Positions 35,600 through 43,346 of a DNA stretch of 64,000 nucleotides are shown in pieces. The stretch covers positions 3,028,501 to 3,092,500 of the forward strand of contig NZ_OY762614.1 in NCBI RefSeq assembly GCF_963666145.1, in the 5' to 3' direction. Made by a program: the position numbers and the translations under genes. This stretch comes from an uncultured Desulfobacter sp. (lineage in GTDB: Bacteria > Desulfobacterota > Desulfobacteria > Desulfobacterales > Desulfobacteraceae). The notes beneath the pieces were generated by a model. It saw nothing but the letters and a program-made list of their open reading frames with translations. It was not told the origin of the DNA and searched no databases. Position 1 is the stretch's first letter. Each line of letters begins with the position of its first letter.

Positions 35600-35745
35600 T
35601 AAAGCACGTCTTCTGACTTTGGGGGTTGGATTTTTTCCCCCGGGCCTTCCCGGAACCGTTTTCCAGTGGCACGACAGGGGGATACACCCCATTACAGCGG
35701 CGGGACCGTCACGGATTTTCACCGTGTTCCGTTTGCCAAAGATTT
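35600..35745 (-). ncRNA. Cobalamin riboswitch upstream of cobT
   Basis: Read on the minus strand, conserved aptamer blocks occur in order: GGAACACGGTGAAAATCCGT, then GACGGTCCCGCCGCTGTAA, the B12-box core GCCACTG, GGGAAGGCCCG, and AGTCAGAAGACGTGCTT. This is the class-I/II cobalamin riboswitch core. It controls the cobT gene about 105 bases downstream. Confidence 0.93.
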
Positions 35746-35920
35746 GACAACATCTTGTTAATGCGTACCCTAAACTTGTTTGATAGCAAGGTCAATCATT
35801 TTTAGTGTTCGTTCCCGGCAACTTTTTAATGATAGAACTGCTGGGGTATGCTATCATTTTAAACAATTGCTGTCTTTAGATTGAGACGCATAAAGATAAT
35901 TAAAAAAGGTTCAACACATT

Positions 35921-36226
35921 ATGGAATTAAGACCTCTGGGCATCGCAAAAGAAATTATTGAGGAAACCGGGCTTGAACTTACCTATAACTATGATGATCT
36001 GGTTTTTGTTCAGCATAACCCCTTTATGATTCAGTTTGATGATGACAACGCTAAGAATTTAAAGTTGTATTTTAATGTCGATTGTGAAGAAGATGCTGTT
36101 GTAAAACTGGAAGAACAATTAAAAACTTCCGCATTGCAAAGGGACTTTACCATTACCCCAAGTGGCAAGTTCGAGATGACACAAAAAGAAGGTACCGAAG
36201 AGATCGATATTAAGTTTATCGAATAG
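35921..36226 (+). CDS. Small conserved-looking hypothetical protein
   Basis: A 101-residue acidic soluble protein I do not recognise. It has a helix (GIAKEIIEETGLEL), then beta strands (DLVFVQHNPFMIQFD, NLKLYFNVD) and a Glu/Lys-rich helix (EDAVVKLEEQL), so a compact alpha/beta fold is likely. AAAAAGG lies upstream of the ATG and a strong hairpin follows the stop, which supports a real single-gene unit. No membrane segment, signal peptide or Cys is present. Confidence 0.7.
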   Translation: MELRPLGIAKEIIEETGLELTYNYDDLVFVQHNPFMIQFDDDNAKNLKLYFNVDCEEDAVVKLEEQLKTSALQRDFTITPSGKFEMTQKEGTEEIDIKFIE

Positions 36227-36244
36227 ACGCAACATATCAATGTG

Positions 36245-36269
36245 TTCAGGCCGCGTTGTGCGGCCTGAA
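36245..36269. terminator. Perfect hairpin between convergent genes
   Basis: TTCAGGCCGC (36245-36254) and GCGGCCTGAA (36260-36269), a perfect 10-bp stem with 5-base loop, 18 bases after the stop of the small gene and 64 bases before the stop of the convergent membrane-protein gene. Likely a bidirectional terminator. Confidence 0.7.
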
Positions 36270-36332
36270 ATACCTTTCCTGGCGGGCTCCCGCTGAAAAA
36301 GGCAGGCAAAAAGGCAGGCAAAAAGAGCGGCG

Positions 36333-37004
36333 TTATTTAAAAAAGTGGTGTTGTTTTTTCTTACGGGCTTTAAGCCACCGTTCAAGCAGAAAAGCTCTGG
36401 TATGCAGGAATCTGACGATATATCCAACGAGAACAGCAGCGACCACCGTGCCTTCCCTGATGCCTGCCAGTGTGTCCAGGAAAAACAGGGAGCTTGCAAT
36501 GCCCAGGACAACCAGGGATGAGTCCGTGCCGATCTTGGTTTTGCCGAAATCCACGCCAAAGGTCTGGGTCAGCGCCATGGCCAGTCCTTCTCCGGGCAGA
36601 TAGGTGAGTGCGGCCTTGATTTCAAAAAAGACGCCAATGCCGAGAACCACACAGCTTAAAAGGCATAAAGCCGCCTGTTCAGCATAGGTGGCCGGAACCA
36701 TCCAATCGGAATATTTCATGATCAGATCAATGAAATACCCAAAAAGAAACACCACCGGGAATTGAACCAGCTGGAGCACCTTGTATCGTTTGCGAAGTAA
36801 AAGCATCTGGAGGAAAATGAGCAGCACATTGAGAATGATGGTGGTCTGACCCAGGGTGAGTGGAAACTTTAAGCTGTAGACATAGGGTACACAGGAAATG
36901 GGCGAAACGCCAAGATCTGCTTTTACGGATAAAACTACGCCTATGGCCATGATAAACAGGCCGAAAATGAATACGATACTCTGATTTAATATGTTTTGCT
37001 TCAT
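36333..37004 (-). CDS. YczE/YitT-like integral membrane protein
   Basis: A 223-residue polytopic protein with five or six helices. The N-terminal FGLFIMAIGVVLSVKADLGVSPISCVPYV and the Gly/Pro-rich LTYLPGEGLAMALTQTFGVDFGKTKIGTD-type segment near residue 135 match the YczE/YyaS membrane family, whose function is unclear. The start at 37004 removes an unconvincing 18-residue extension. The C-terminus is very basic (RWLKARKKKQ). It appears to be a single gene. Confidence 0.75.
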   Translation of the reverse strand: MKQNILNQSIVFIFGLFIMAIGVVLSVKADLGVSPISCVPYVYSLKFPLTLGQTTIILNVLLIFLQMLLLRKRYKVLQLVQFPVVFLFGYFIDLIMKYSDWMVPATYAEQAALCLLSCVVLGIGVFFEIKAALTYLPGEGLAMALTQTFGVDFGKTKIGTDSSLVVLGIASSLFFLDTLAGIREGTVVAAVLVGYIVRFLHTRAFLLERWLKARKKKQHHFFK

Positions 37005-37273
37005 ATGCCGATACCCCAACCCCTTGCTCTGTCGGCAAAACAATAATTCATCAGGCAATCCAATGGTTTAGTTAGGCAACAAGCTGTACTTTGAAGATTA
37101 GATATATGACTGCCGGCAGGGTAAAAGGCGAATTTTGATTTAAATAAATGTTCCTGTTGTTTAAGCCGGACAGATTATCCGTCCGCATTATTAAAATCGG
37201 AATAAAATACCACTTGGTATGATAAATTACAAATTAAAAATGACAGATACACTACCCTCAAAAAGGTCGAATC

Positions 37274-38422
37274 ATGAAAACATTTAAGCATCTGACCAAT
37301 CCTGTTCTTTATTCCGGTCCCCAGGAGATCAACCGACTTGCCGGACTGGTTAATCCCGCCACCCCGATCTTTTTTATTACCGGTGCCCATTTTGTGGATA
37401 CCTCCGCCTGGCAGAGCCTCGAATCCCAATTGCTGTCGATGGGATGCAAGTTCCAGAGACAGACCGTTCATGGGGAGCCCGGCCCGGATGTTGTTGATGA
37501 CCTGACCGAACAGGCGGACCGGTTGCAGGCCGGTTGCGTGGTGGGCATTGGCGGCGGATCTGTGCTGGATGCCGGCAAAGCGGTTGCGGCCATGCTCTGC
37601 CATGACGGGTCGGTTCAAGACTATCTAGAGGGCGTGGGCACCAAAGAACCCCATGGAAAAACAGTCCCCTTCATTGCCTTGCCCACAACAGCCGGTACCG
37701 GCAGCGAAGCCACCAAAAATGCCGTGCTGAGCTGCCCGGGGCCGGATGGATATAAAAAATCCTTACGCCACGATGGGTTTATTCCCTCTGCCGTCATCAT
37801 TGACCCGGAACTGGCATTGGGGTGTCCGCCCGCAACGACCATGGCCTGTGCCCTGGACGCCTTCAGCCAGCTGCTGGAGTCCCGTGTTTCAACCGCCGCC
37901 ACCCCATTTACCCAAGCGTTGAGCAGACAGGGGCTTCGCCTGTTTGTCCGGGGTTCACGGCTTTTTTCGGACAACCTCTACCAAAGCCGCATGGAGTTGT
38001 CGTTGCGATGGGACCTGGCCATGGCGGCGTACCTGTCCGGGGTGTCCCTGGCCAATGCAGGCCTTGGCACGGTGCACGGTATGGCTGGCCCCATTGGTGC
38101 ACTTACCCGTGTGCCCCACGGGGTGGCATGCGGCTGCCTTTTGCCCCGGGTGTTTGCACTGCTGACCGACCGGATGCAGGTGGAAGCGTTAGATGAAGTG
38201 GGCGCATGGCTCTCCAGGGGCATTGACGCAGTGCCCCAGCCCGATGATTTTAAAGTCGCACTGGATTGCATGGATTCCTGGAGCGAACAATTGCCTAAAC
38301 TCAGTGCGTATGGACTGACAGAACAGCACTTTGATAAAGTGGTCAATACCTCGGACAATAAAAATTTCCCCATTCAATTGTCGTCACAGCAGATGCGGGA
38401 TATCCTGTCGGCATGTGTATAG
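37274..38422 (+). CDS. Iron-containing (group III) alcohol dehydrogenase
   Basis: A 382-residue member of the Fe-ADH family, NAD(P)-dependent oxidoreductases for alcohols and aldehydes. The nucleotide loop is GIGGGSVLDAGKAVAAM (about residue 80) and the family signature is TTAGTGSEATKNAVL (about 137). Metal ligands are expected at Asp in MACALDAFSQLLE and His in GTVHGMAGPIGAL and RVPHGVACG. The second usual ligand, His four residues after Asp, is Gln here, a variant seen in some subgroups that may alter metal binding. AAAAGGTC precedes the start. Substrate unknown. Confidence 0.9.
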   Translation: MKTFKHLTNPVLYSGPQEINRLAGLVNPATPIFFITGAHFVDTSAWQSLESQLLSMGCKFQRQTVHGEPGPDVVDDLTEQADRLQAGCVVGIGGGSVLDAGKAVAAMLCHDGSVQDYLEGVGTKEPHGKTVPFIALPTTAGTGSEATKNAVLSCPGPDGYKKSLRHDGFIPSAVIIDPELALGCPPATTMACALDAFSQLLESRVSTAATPFTQALSRQGLRLFVRGSRLFSDNLYQSRMELSLRWDLAMAAYLSGVSLANAGLGTVHGMAGPIGALTRVPHGVACGCLLPRVFALLTDRMQVEALDEVGAWLSRGIDAVPQPDDFKVALDCMDSWSEQLPKLSAYGLTEQHFDKVVNTSDNKNFPIQLSSQQMRDILSACV

Positions 38423-38441
38423 CGCCTGTCTGGAAATAGCC

Positions 38442-38470
38442 TTGACCTGTCATCTTTGCTGATATAAAGT
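38442..38470 (+). promoter_or_regulatory. Possible promoter of the MATE gene
   Basis: TTGACC (38442-38447) followed 17 bases later by TAAAGT (38465-38470), or by TATAAA at 15 bases, 32 bases before the MATE start. Confidence 0.4.
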
Positions 38471-38501
38471 TTCCCATTTTAATGTAAAGCAGGCCTTATT
38501 T

Positions 38502-39890
38502 ATGGACGTCACCGACCGGGACAAGGCAATTGTCCCCCAAACTTTTTTAAGGCTGCTTTTCAGCCTCGCGCTGCCCATCTCTTTGCAATGTCTTTTCACA
38601 AGTTCCATGGCTGTGATAGACATCCTCATGATCGGCCAGCTTCACGATGCGGCCGTGGCCGCCGTGGGCATTGCCAATCAGTTTGTGTTTATTTTTTTTG
38701 TTATTCAGTTCGGCATTCATTCGGGTATCGCCATATTCACGGCCCAGTACTGGGGTAAAAAGGATGTTTCGCGGATTCACCAGTTATCCGGACTTGGGAT
38801 TCTGGCCGGGTTTGCCATTGCCGCCGTATTTGCCGGTGCTGCCCTGTTTTTTCCCTCTGCTGTGATTTCACTGTTTTCCAATGATACCCGGGTGGTGGGT
38901 CTCGGGGCCGGATATCTTCGTATTGTGGGATTTGCCTTTGTTCCTTTTTGCGTCACATTTTCTTTTATGACCAATATGAGGAGCATGGGGTTTGCCGGTG
39001 TGCCGCTGCTCTCTTCATTTATCGCTGTCATTGTAAACATTGCGCTCAACTACTGCCTGATTTTCGGCAACCTTGGCTTTCCCGCCATGGGGGTCACCGG
39101 CGCAGCCATTGGCACCTGCGCCGCAAAATTGATTGAAACCGCTTTGCTGACAGCGATCATCTACCTGAAACCTTACCCACTTGCCGCATCCGTAAAAAAG
39201 ATGCTGGCGTTCGATTTTGCCTTTGTCAAACGGGTGGCGGTTACCTGCTGGCCGGTGTTTCTCAATGAATTTTTCTGGGTTACAGGCGTGAGTATGTACA
39301 AGCTGGTTTACGCCCGCATGGGCACCGAGTCCATTGCTGCGGTGAATATTGTGGCCACCCTAGAGGAATTTTTATTTGTGCCTTTTTTTGGTATTTTCCA
39401 TGCCGGCTCCATTCTCATCGGCAACAGCATCGGGGCAAAAAGAGATACCCGGGCGTTTGCCTACGGCAAATTTATGCTGTTGTCCCAGTTGCCCATGGCC
39501 CTTGGCGCAGGGCTTGGACTGATTTTGTGCAGAGATTTTATTCTAGGATTTTACAATATTTCCCCGGCAGCCTATGATAATGCTTACTATCTGATGCTGA
39601 CAACCGGCCTGATTTTCTGGACAAAGACCACCAATTTTACAACGGTGGTGTCGGTGTTCCGGGGTGGGGGCGATACAAAATTCGGCTTTTTTATGGACCT
39701 GAGTGCGGTATGGTGCATTGGCGTGCCCATGGCGTTTGTCGGCGCATTTGTCTTCCATTGGCCTGTGTACGGTGTCATGGCTTTGATTGCCCTGGAAGAA
39801 TTATTTAAGCTGATGATCGGTCTGCCCCGCTTTTTTTCAAAGAAATGGATTAAAAACCTTGTGGCGGACCCTGAGGTCGCAGGGTCATAA
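38502..39890 (+). CDS. MATE family efflux transporter
   Basis: A 462-residue inner-membrane antiporter with 12 predicted helices in two similar halves. LALPISLQCLFTSSMAVIDILMIGQL at the start and the second-half GAKRDTRAFAYGK and FRGGGDTKFGFFMD segments fit the MatE/NorM family, which exports drugs and organic cations using Na+ or H+. Its stop is 33 bases before the nfo start, so they may share a transcript. Substrate unknown. Confidence 0.92.
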   Translation: MDVTDRDKAIVPQTFLRLLFSLALPISLQCLFTSSMAVIDILMIGQLHDAAVAAVGIANQFVFIFFVIQFGIHSGIAIFTAQYWGKKDVSRIHQLSGLGILAGFAIAAVFAGAALFFPSAVISLFSNDTRVVGLGAGYLRIVGFAFVPFCVTFSFMTNMRSMGFAGVPLLSSFIAVIVNIALNYCLIFGNLGFPAMGVTGAAIGTCAAKLIETALLTAIIYLKPYPLAASVKKMLAFDFAFVKRVAVTCWPVFLNEFFWVTGVSMYKLVYARMGTESIAAVNIVATLEEFLFVPFFGIFHAGSILIGNSIGAKRDTRAFAYGKFMLLSQLPMALGAGLGLILCRDFILGFYNISPAAYDNAYYLMLTTGLIFWTKTTNFTTVVSVFRGGGDTKFGFFMDLSAVWCIGVPMAFVGAFVFHWPVYGVMALIALEELFKLMIGLPRFFSKKWIKNLVADPEVAGS

Positions 39891-39923
39891 TCCTTGAATG
39901 ATCCGCTCAAAAAGGAGAAAAAA

Positions 39924-40769
39924 TTGAAATATATAGGCGCCCATGTCAGTGCCGCAGGCGGTGTTGAAAACGCGCCGGTCAATGCCCGGAATATCGGTGC
40001 ATCCTGTTTTGCGCTGTTCACAAAAAATCAGCGGCAGTGGCAGGCCAAGCCCTTATCCGACAAAAATATCAATGCGTTTAAAGCAAACTGCAGCGAGTTG
40101 GGATTCGGACCCGGCCAGATTCTTGCCCACGACTCCTACCTGATCAATCTGGGCCATCCTGAACAGGCCGCATTGGAGAAATCCCGACAAGGATTTATTG
40201 ATGAAATGCAGCGCTGCCGGCAGCTCGGTATTGCCATGCTTAATTTCCATCCGGGTTCCACCCTAAAGAAAGTCAGCATGGATGAATGTTTGGCAACCAT
40301 TGCAGATTCCATTAATCTTGCTTTGCAAACGGTGCCGGACGTCATCGCCGTCATTGAAAACACCGCAGGCCAGGGAAGCAATGTGGGCTTTGCCTTTGAA
40401 CAGATAAAAGCCATTATTGATCAGGTGGATGATCAATCCCGCATCGGGGTGTGCATTGACACCTGCCACGCCTTTGCTGCCGGGTATGATTTTGTCTCCC
40501 GGGAGGGATATGAAAAAAACTGGGATCAGTTTGATGCGACCATCGGTTTTAACAAATTAAAGGGCATGCACTTAAACGATGCCAAAAAGCCGCTTAACTC
40601 CAGGGTGGACCGGCATGAAAGCATCGGTAAAGGGGAACTGGGCCTTGAGGCGTTTCGGCAAATCATGGAAGACAAGCGCCTGGACCATATTCCCATGATT
40701 CTGGAAACACCGGACAATGACATCTGGGCCGAGGAAATTTCCCTGTTGGAATCGTTGGTTAAATCCTAG
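39924..40769 (+). CDS. nfo: Endonuclease IV (AP endonuclease)
   Basis: Cleaves DNA at abasic sites using three Zn ions. The start is the TTG at 39924 (read as MKYIGAHVSAAGG, the exact family N-terminus) with AAAAAGGAG just upstream. The protein is 281 residues. Metal-ligand motifs are visible: LNFHPGS (about 110), ENTAGQGSNVGFAF (about 145), GVCIDTCHAFAAGYD (about 175), MHLNDAK (about 215), DRHESIGKGELG (about 230) and LETPDND near the end. It is followed 19 bases later by a pyrimidine-dimer glycosylase-like gene, forming a repair pair. Confidence 0.96.
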   Translation: MKYIGAHVSAAGGVENAPVNARNIGASCFALFTKNQRQWQAKPLSDKNINAFKANCSELGFGPGQILAHDSYLINLGHPEQAALEKSRQGFIDEMQRCRQLGIAMLNFHPGSTLKKVSMDECLATIADSINLALQTVPDVIAVIENTAGQGSNVGFAFEQIKAIIDQVDDQSRIGVCIDTCHAFAAGYDFVSREGYEKNWDQFDATIGFNKLKGMHLNDAKKPLNSRVDRHESIGKGELGLEAFRQIMEDKRLDHIPMILETPDNDIWAEEISLLESLVKS

Positions 40770-40788
40770 GCCCAACCAAGGAAGTGTC

Positions 40789-41487
40789 ATGAGAATCTGG
40801 GATCTTCACCCGGGATACTTTAACCAGGATAGTCTTTTAGGCGAACACCGGCAACTGCACGACATGGTCTCCATTATCGTCAACCGCAAAAAAGATGACG
40901 TCCGAGGCCCGGAGACCCTGCGCTGGATGGAGTTCGGCTGGGCGCTCAACAAACGCCACCAGCTGCTGGCTGCCGAGATGAAGCTGCGTGGATATGATGA
41001 CACATCGCCGGTGCGTACCCGAAAAAATAAAGGCGTGTGGCCCGATACCTTTATCGATGAACCTTATGTCCAGATTCGGTTGCTCAGGGAAAAATACAGG
41101 GACAGGGAACCGGGGCGTATCCCTTTGCCCCAAAACGCCCAGCAGATGTGGCGTCAGTACAAATACGCCGTCATGGCCCGCAGCGTCTCGCTGTACAAAA
41201 AAATCGGTGGGGATGCGGCCTGCATGGGTCCCCGGGATGATTTCAGCGACCTGGCCCGTCTTCTGGTGGAAACATTGAGAACCCCGCCATGCCAGGGCGG
41301 ATTAAAAAACACGCTCCAGCATATGTGGGGGTATGTATCAGACAGATACGCTGGCCCACGGGACTTAGTCAGTAGTTGGTCCTTGGAGACTTTACTGGAT
41401 CATATCCAGGATCTGACGCTCCGCCTCCGGCAGTCATATCTGATGGAATCGGTTGCGCTAAGCGAGCTTGCTGTGTGGATAAATTAA
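40789..41487 (+). CDS. Pyrimidine-dimer DNA glycosylase-like / DUF1722 protein
   Basis: A 232-residue protein. The N-terminal half matches the Pyr_excise-type family (MRIWDLHPGYFNQDSLLGEHRQLH; PETLRWMEFGWALNKRHQLL), related to phage T4 endonuclease V. The C-terminal half (about 115-230; PLPQNAQQMWRQYKYAVMARS) resembles the DUF1722/YbgA region. The start at 40789 has AAGGAAGTG upstream. Placement directly after nfo supports a role in base-excision repair of UV or abasic damage: glycosylase/lyase then AP endonuclease. Activity is inferred from family only. Confidence 0.82.
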   Translation: MRIWDLHPGYFNQDSLLGEHRQLHDMVSIIVNRKKDDVRGPETLRWMEFGWALNKRHQLLAAEMKLRGYDDTSPVRTRKNKGVWPDTFIDEPYVQIRLLREKYRDREPGRIPLPQNAQQMWRQYKYAVMARSVSLYKKIGGDAACMGPRDDFSDLARLLVETLRTPPCQGGLKNTLQHMWGYVSDRYAGPRDLVSSWSLETLLDHIQDLTLRLRQSYLMESVALSELAVWIN

Positions 41488-41565
41488 AAGTTTTTGTTTA
41501 ATGCGTTTTGCGTTATGGTGTCTGCCGAATATTAATCAATACTTAATAAACTAAGAGGTGCTGCC

Positions 41566-42735
41566 ATGCCAATTGCAGACAAAATGGTCGGAATTGTGGA
41601 GTCCGCATCCATGATTCGAAAGATGTTTGAGGAAGGCATCCGGATGAGAGCGAAGTTCGGGGCTGATAATGTGTTTGATTTTTCTTTGGGAAATCCCGAT
41701 GTACCCCCACCGCCGGTGGTCAAGGAAACGGTTCTGGGCATCATCAATGATCCCGCCAATTCTCACGGATATATGCCCAATGCAGGGTTCCCCTGGGTGC
41801 GCCAGGCCATTGCCGATTATCTGAACGCCCAGTGCGGCGTTGGGGTGACTGCGGATCTGGTGGTCATGAGTGTGGGGGCGGCCGGTGCGTTGAATGATAC
41901 CTTAAAAGCCCTGGTCAATCCCGGCGAAGAACTCCTGGTGCCGTCCCCTTATTTTGTGGGCTACAACCAGTACGCCTTTATTGCCGGGGCCTCGCTTAAG
42001 ACCGTCTCTACAAAGCCCGATTTTCATCTGGATCTTGGGGCCATTGAGGCTGCTATCAATAAAAATACCCGGATCATGCTGATTAACTCGCCCAACAATC
42101 CTACGGGCGTTGTCTATACCAAGCAGGAGCTGGCGGACCTGGGGCAGCTTTTAGAAAAGAAAAGCCGGGCGTTTGGACGACGCATTTATCTGATTTCCGA
42201 CGAACCCTATCGCAAGATTGCCTATGATGTGGATGTGCCCTGGATGTTCGGGATGTATGATCATACCATTGTCCTGACCTCCTACTCCAAAGAGCTCTCC
42301 TTGGCCGGTGAACGTGTGGGATATCTTGCGGTCCATCCTGCGGCTGAAGATGCGGCATTGATTGCCTCGGCAGCTGGGGTGGCCAACACCATGATGTTTG
42401 TGAACGCGCCGGCTCTGTTCCAGCAGGTGGTGGGAAAGCTGCAGGGCGTGTGTGTGGACGTTGAAATCTACCGCAAACGCAGGGATATGATCTGTGACGG
42501 GCTTGCTGCGGCAGGGTATGAGTTTAACGTGCCCGAAGGGGCTTTCTACCTGTTCCCCAAAACCCCCATTGAAAATGATGTGGAATTTGCGGGTCTTCTG
42601 AAAGAAGAGAATATTCTGGCTGTACCCGGTTCCGGATTTGGCGGCCCCGGCCATATTCGCCTCTCCTATGCTGTGCCTGAACAGTCCATTAAAAATTCCA
42701 TGGCTGGATTCAAGCGGGCCATGGAAAAAGTTTAA
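41566..42735 (+). CDS. PLP-dependent aminotransferase, class I/II
   Basis: A 389-residue fold-type I aminotransferase. The PLP Lys is in TSYSKELSLAGERVGYLAVH (about residue 243); INSPNNPTGVVYTKQEL (about 174) and HIRLSYAVPEQ (about 365) are the other signatures. It begins with a helix, IRKMFEEGIRMRAKFGADNVFDFSLGNPDV-like, typical of a subgroup common in anaerobes with unassigned substrate. AAGAGGTG precedes the start. It is not closely related to the aminotransferase at 14766. Confidence 0.9.
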   Translation: MPIADKMVGIVESASMIRKMFEEGIRMRAKFGADNVFDFSLGNPDVPPPPVVKETVLGIINDPANSHGYMPNAGFPWVRQAIADYLNAQCGVGVTADLVVMSVGAAGALNDTLKALVNPGEELLVPSPYFVGYNQYAFIAGASLKTVSTKPDFHLDLGAIEAAINKNTRIMLINSPNNPTGVVYTKQELADLGQLLEKKSRAFGRRIYLISDEPYRKIAYDVDVPWMFGMYDHTIVLTSYSKELSLAGERVGYLAVHPAAEDAALIASAAGVANTMMFVNAPALFQQVVGKLQGVCVDVEIYRKRRDMICDGLAAAGYEFNVPEGAFYLFPKTPIENDVEFAGLLKEENILAVPGSGFGGPGHIRLSYAVPEQSIKNSMAGFKRAMEKV

Positions 42736-42750
42736 ACGCTAAGAGTTTTT

Positions 42751-42810
42751 TTAACCACGGAAGACACGGAAAGTACTGAAAGATAGAGCATACAGTGCTT
42801 TTCGTGTTTT
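42751..42810. repeat. CCACGGAAGACACGGAA-type repeat, copy A
   Basis: TTAACCACGGAAGACACGGA starts at 42751. An inner imperfect hairpin pairs ACGGAAAGTACTG with CAGTGCTTTTCGT (11 of 13). It lies between the stops of two convergent genes and ends in a T-rich run, so it may serve as a shared terminator. A relative is at 56267-56346. Confidence 0.6.
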
Positions 42811-43241
42811 TATTTTATCTGTTTGTTGTCTATACTCAAAAGACCCTGGATGTTGATGTTATCCAGGAAGTTGAACATGGCCTTTGAGGCTTCCACCCAC
42901 ACCCATCTGGAGAGGCATTCTCCGGCCTTGGTGCAGACGCCGCAGTTCTTTTGTTCCTGTTCGGCACAGTCGGTTATGGCGGTGGAATCTTCAAGGACCC
43001 GGACAATATCCCCAACAGAGATCTCTGCCGGGGGTTTGGCCAGCATATGACCGCCAAAAGGCCCCCGCTGGCTGTTGATGATGCCGGCGTCTCGGAGTTT
43101 GCGGCTCAGTTGCTCCAGGTATTTTAAGGAGATGTTCTGGCGTTTGGAGACATCGCTGAGGGGCACGGGCTTTTCAGTGCCGTAAAGGGCAATATCCAGG
43201 ATCAGTCGGGTTCCGTATCTGCTTTTGGTGGTCAGTCGCAT
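42810..43241 (-). CDS. rrf2: Rrf2-family transcriptional regulator of the hmc locus
   Basis: A 143-residue winged-helix regulator. MRLTTKSRYGTRLILDIALYG and SLKYLEQLSRKLRDAGIINSQRGPFGGHML are Rrf2/IscR signatures. A Cys cluster (C-x7-C-x2-C-x5-C, about residues 95-112) may hold an Fe-S cluster, so redox or iron sensing is plausible. In Desulfovibrio vulgaris rrf2 is the last gene of the hmc operon and represses it; here it sits in the same relative place, after the kinase gene. The start at 43241 fits the family better than the in-frame ATG two codons earlier. Confidence 0.9.
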   Translation of the reverse strand: MRLTTKSRYGTRLILDIALYGTEKPVPLSDVSKRQNISLKYLEQLSRKLRDAGIINSQRGPFGGHMLAKPPAEISVGDIVRVLEDSTAITDCAEQEQKNCGVCTKAGECLSRWVWVEASKAMFNFLDNINIQGLLSIDNKQIK

Positions 43242-43346
43242 GGGCAATTAGTGCTCCGTATTTGGAAGGTCTGTCTAATTTACATTTTGCTGAACTGCTT
43301 GGGTCTGTCTATCGTCACAAGCCGGCGGTGGTTGAGCCTGGCGGGT

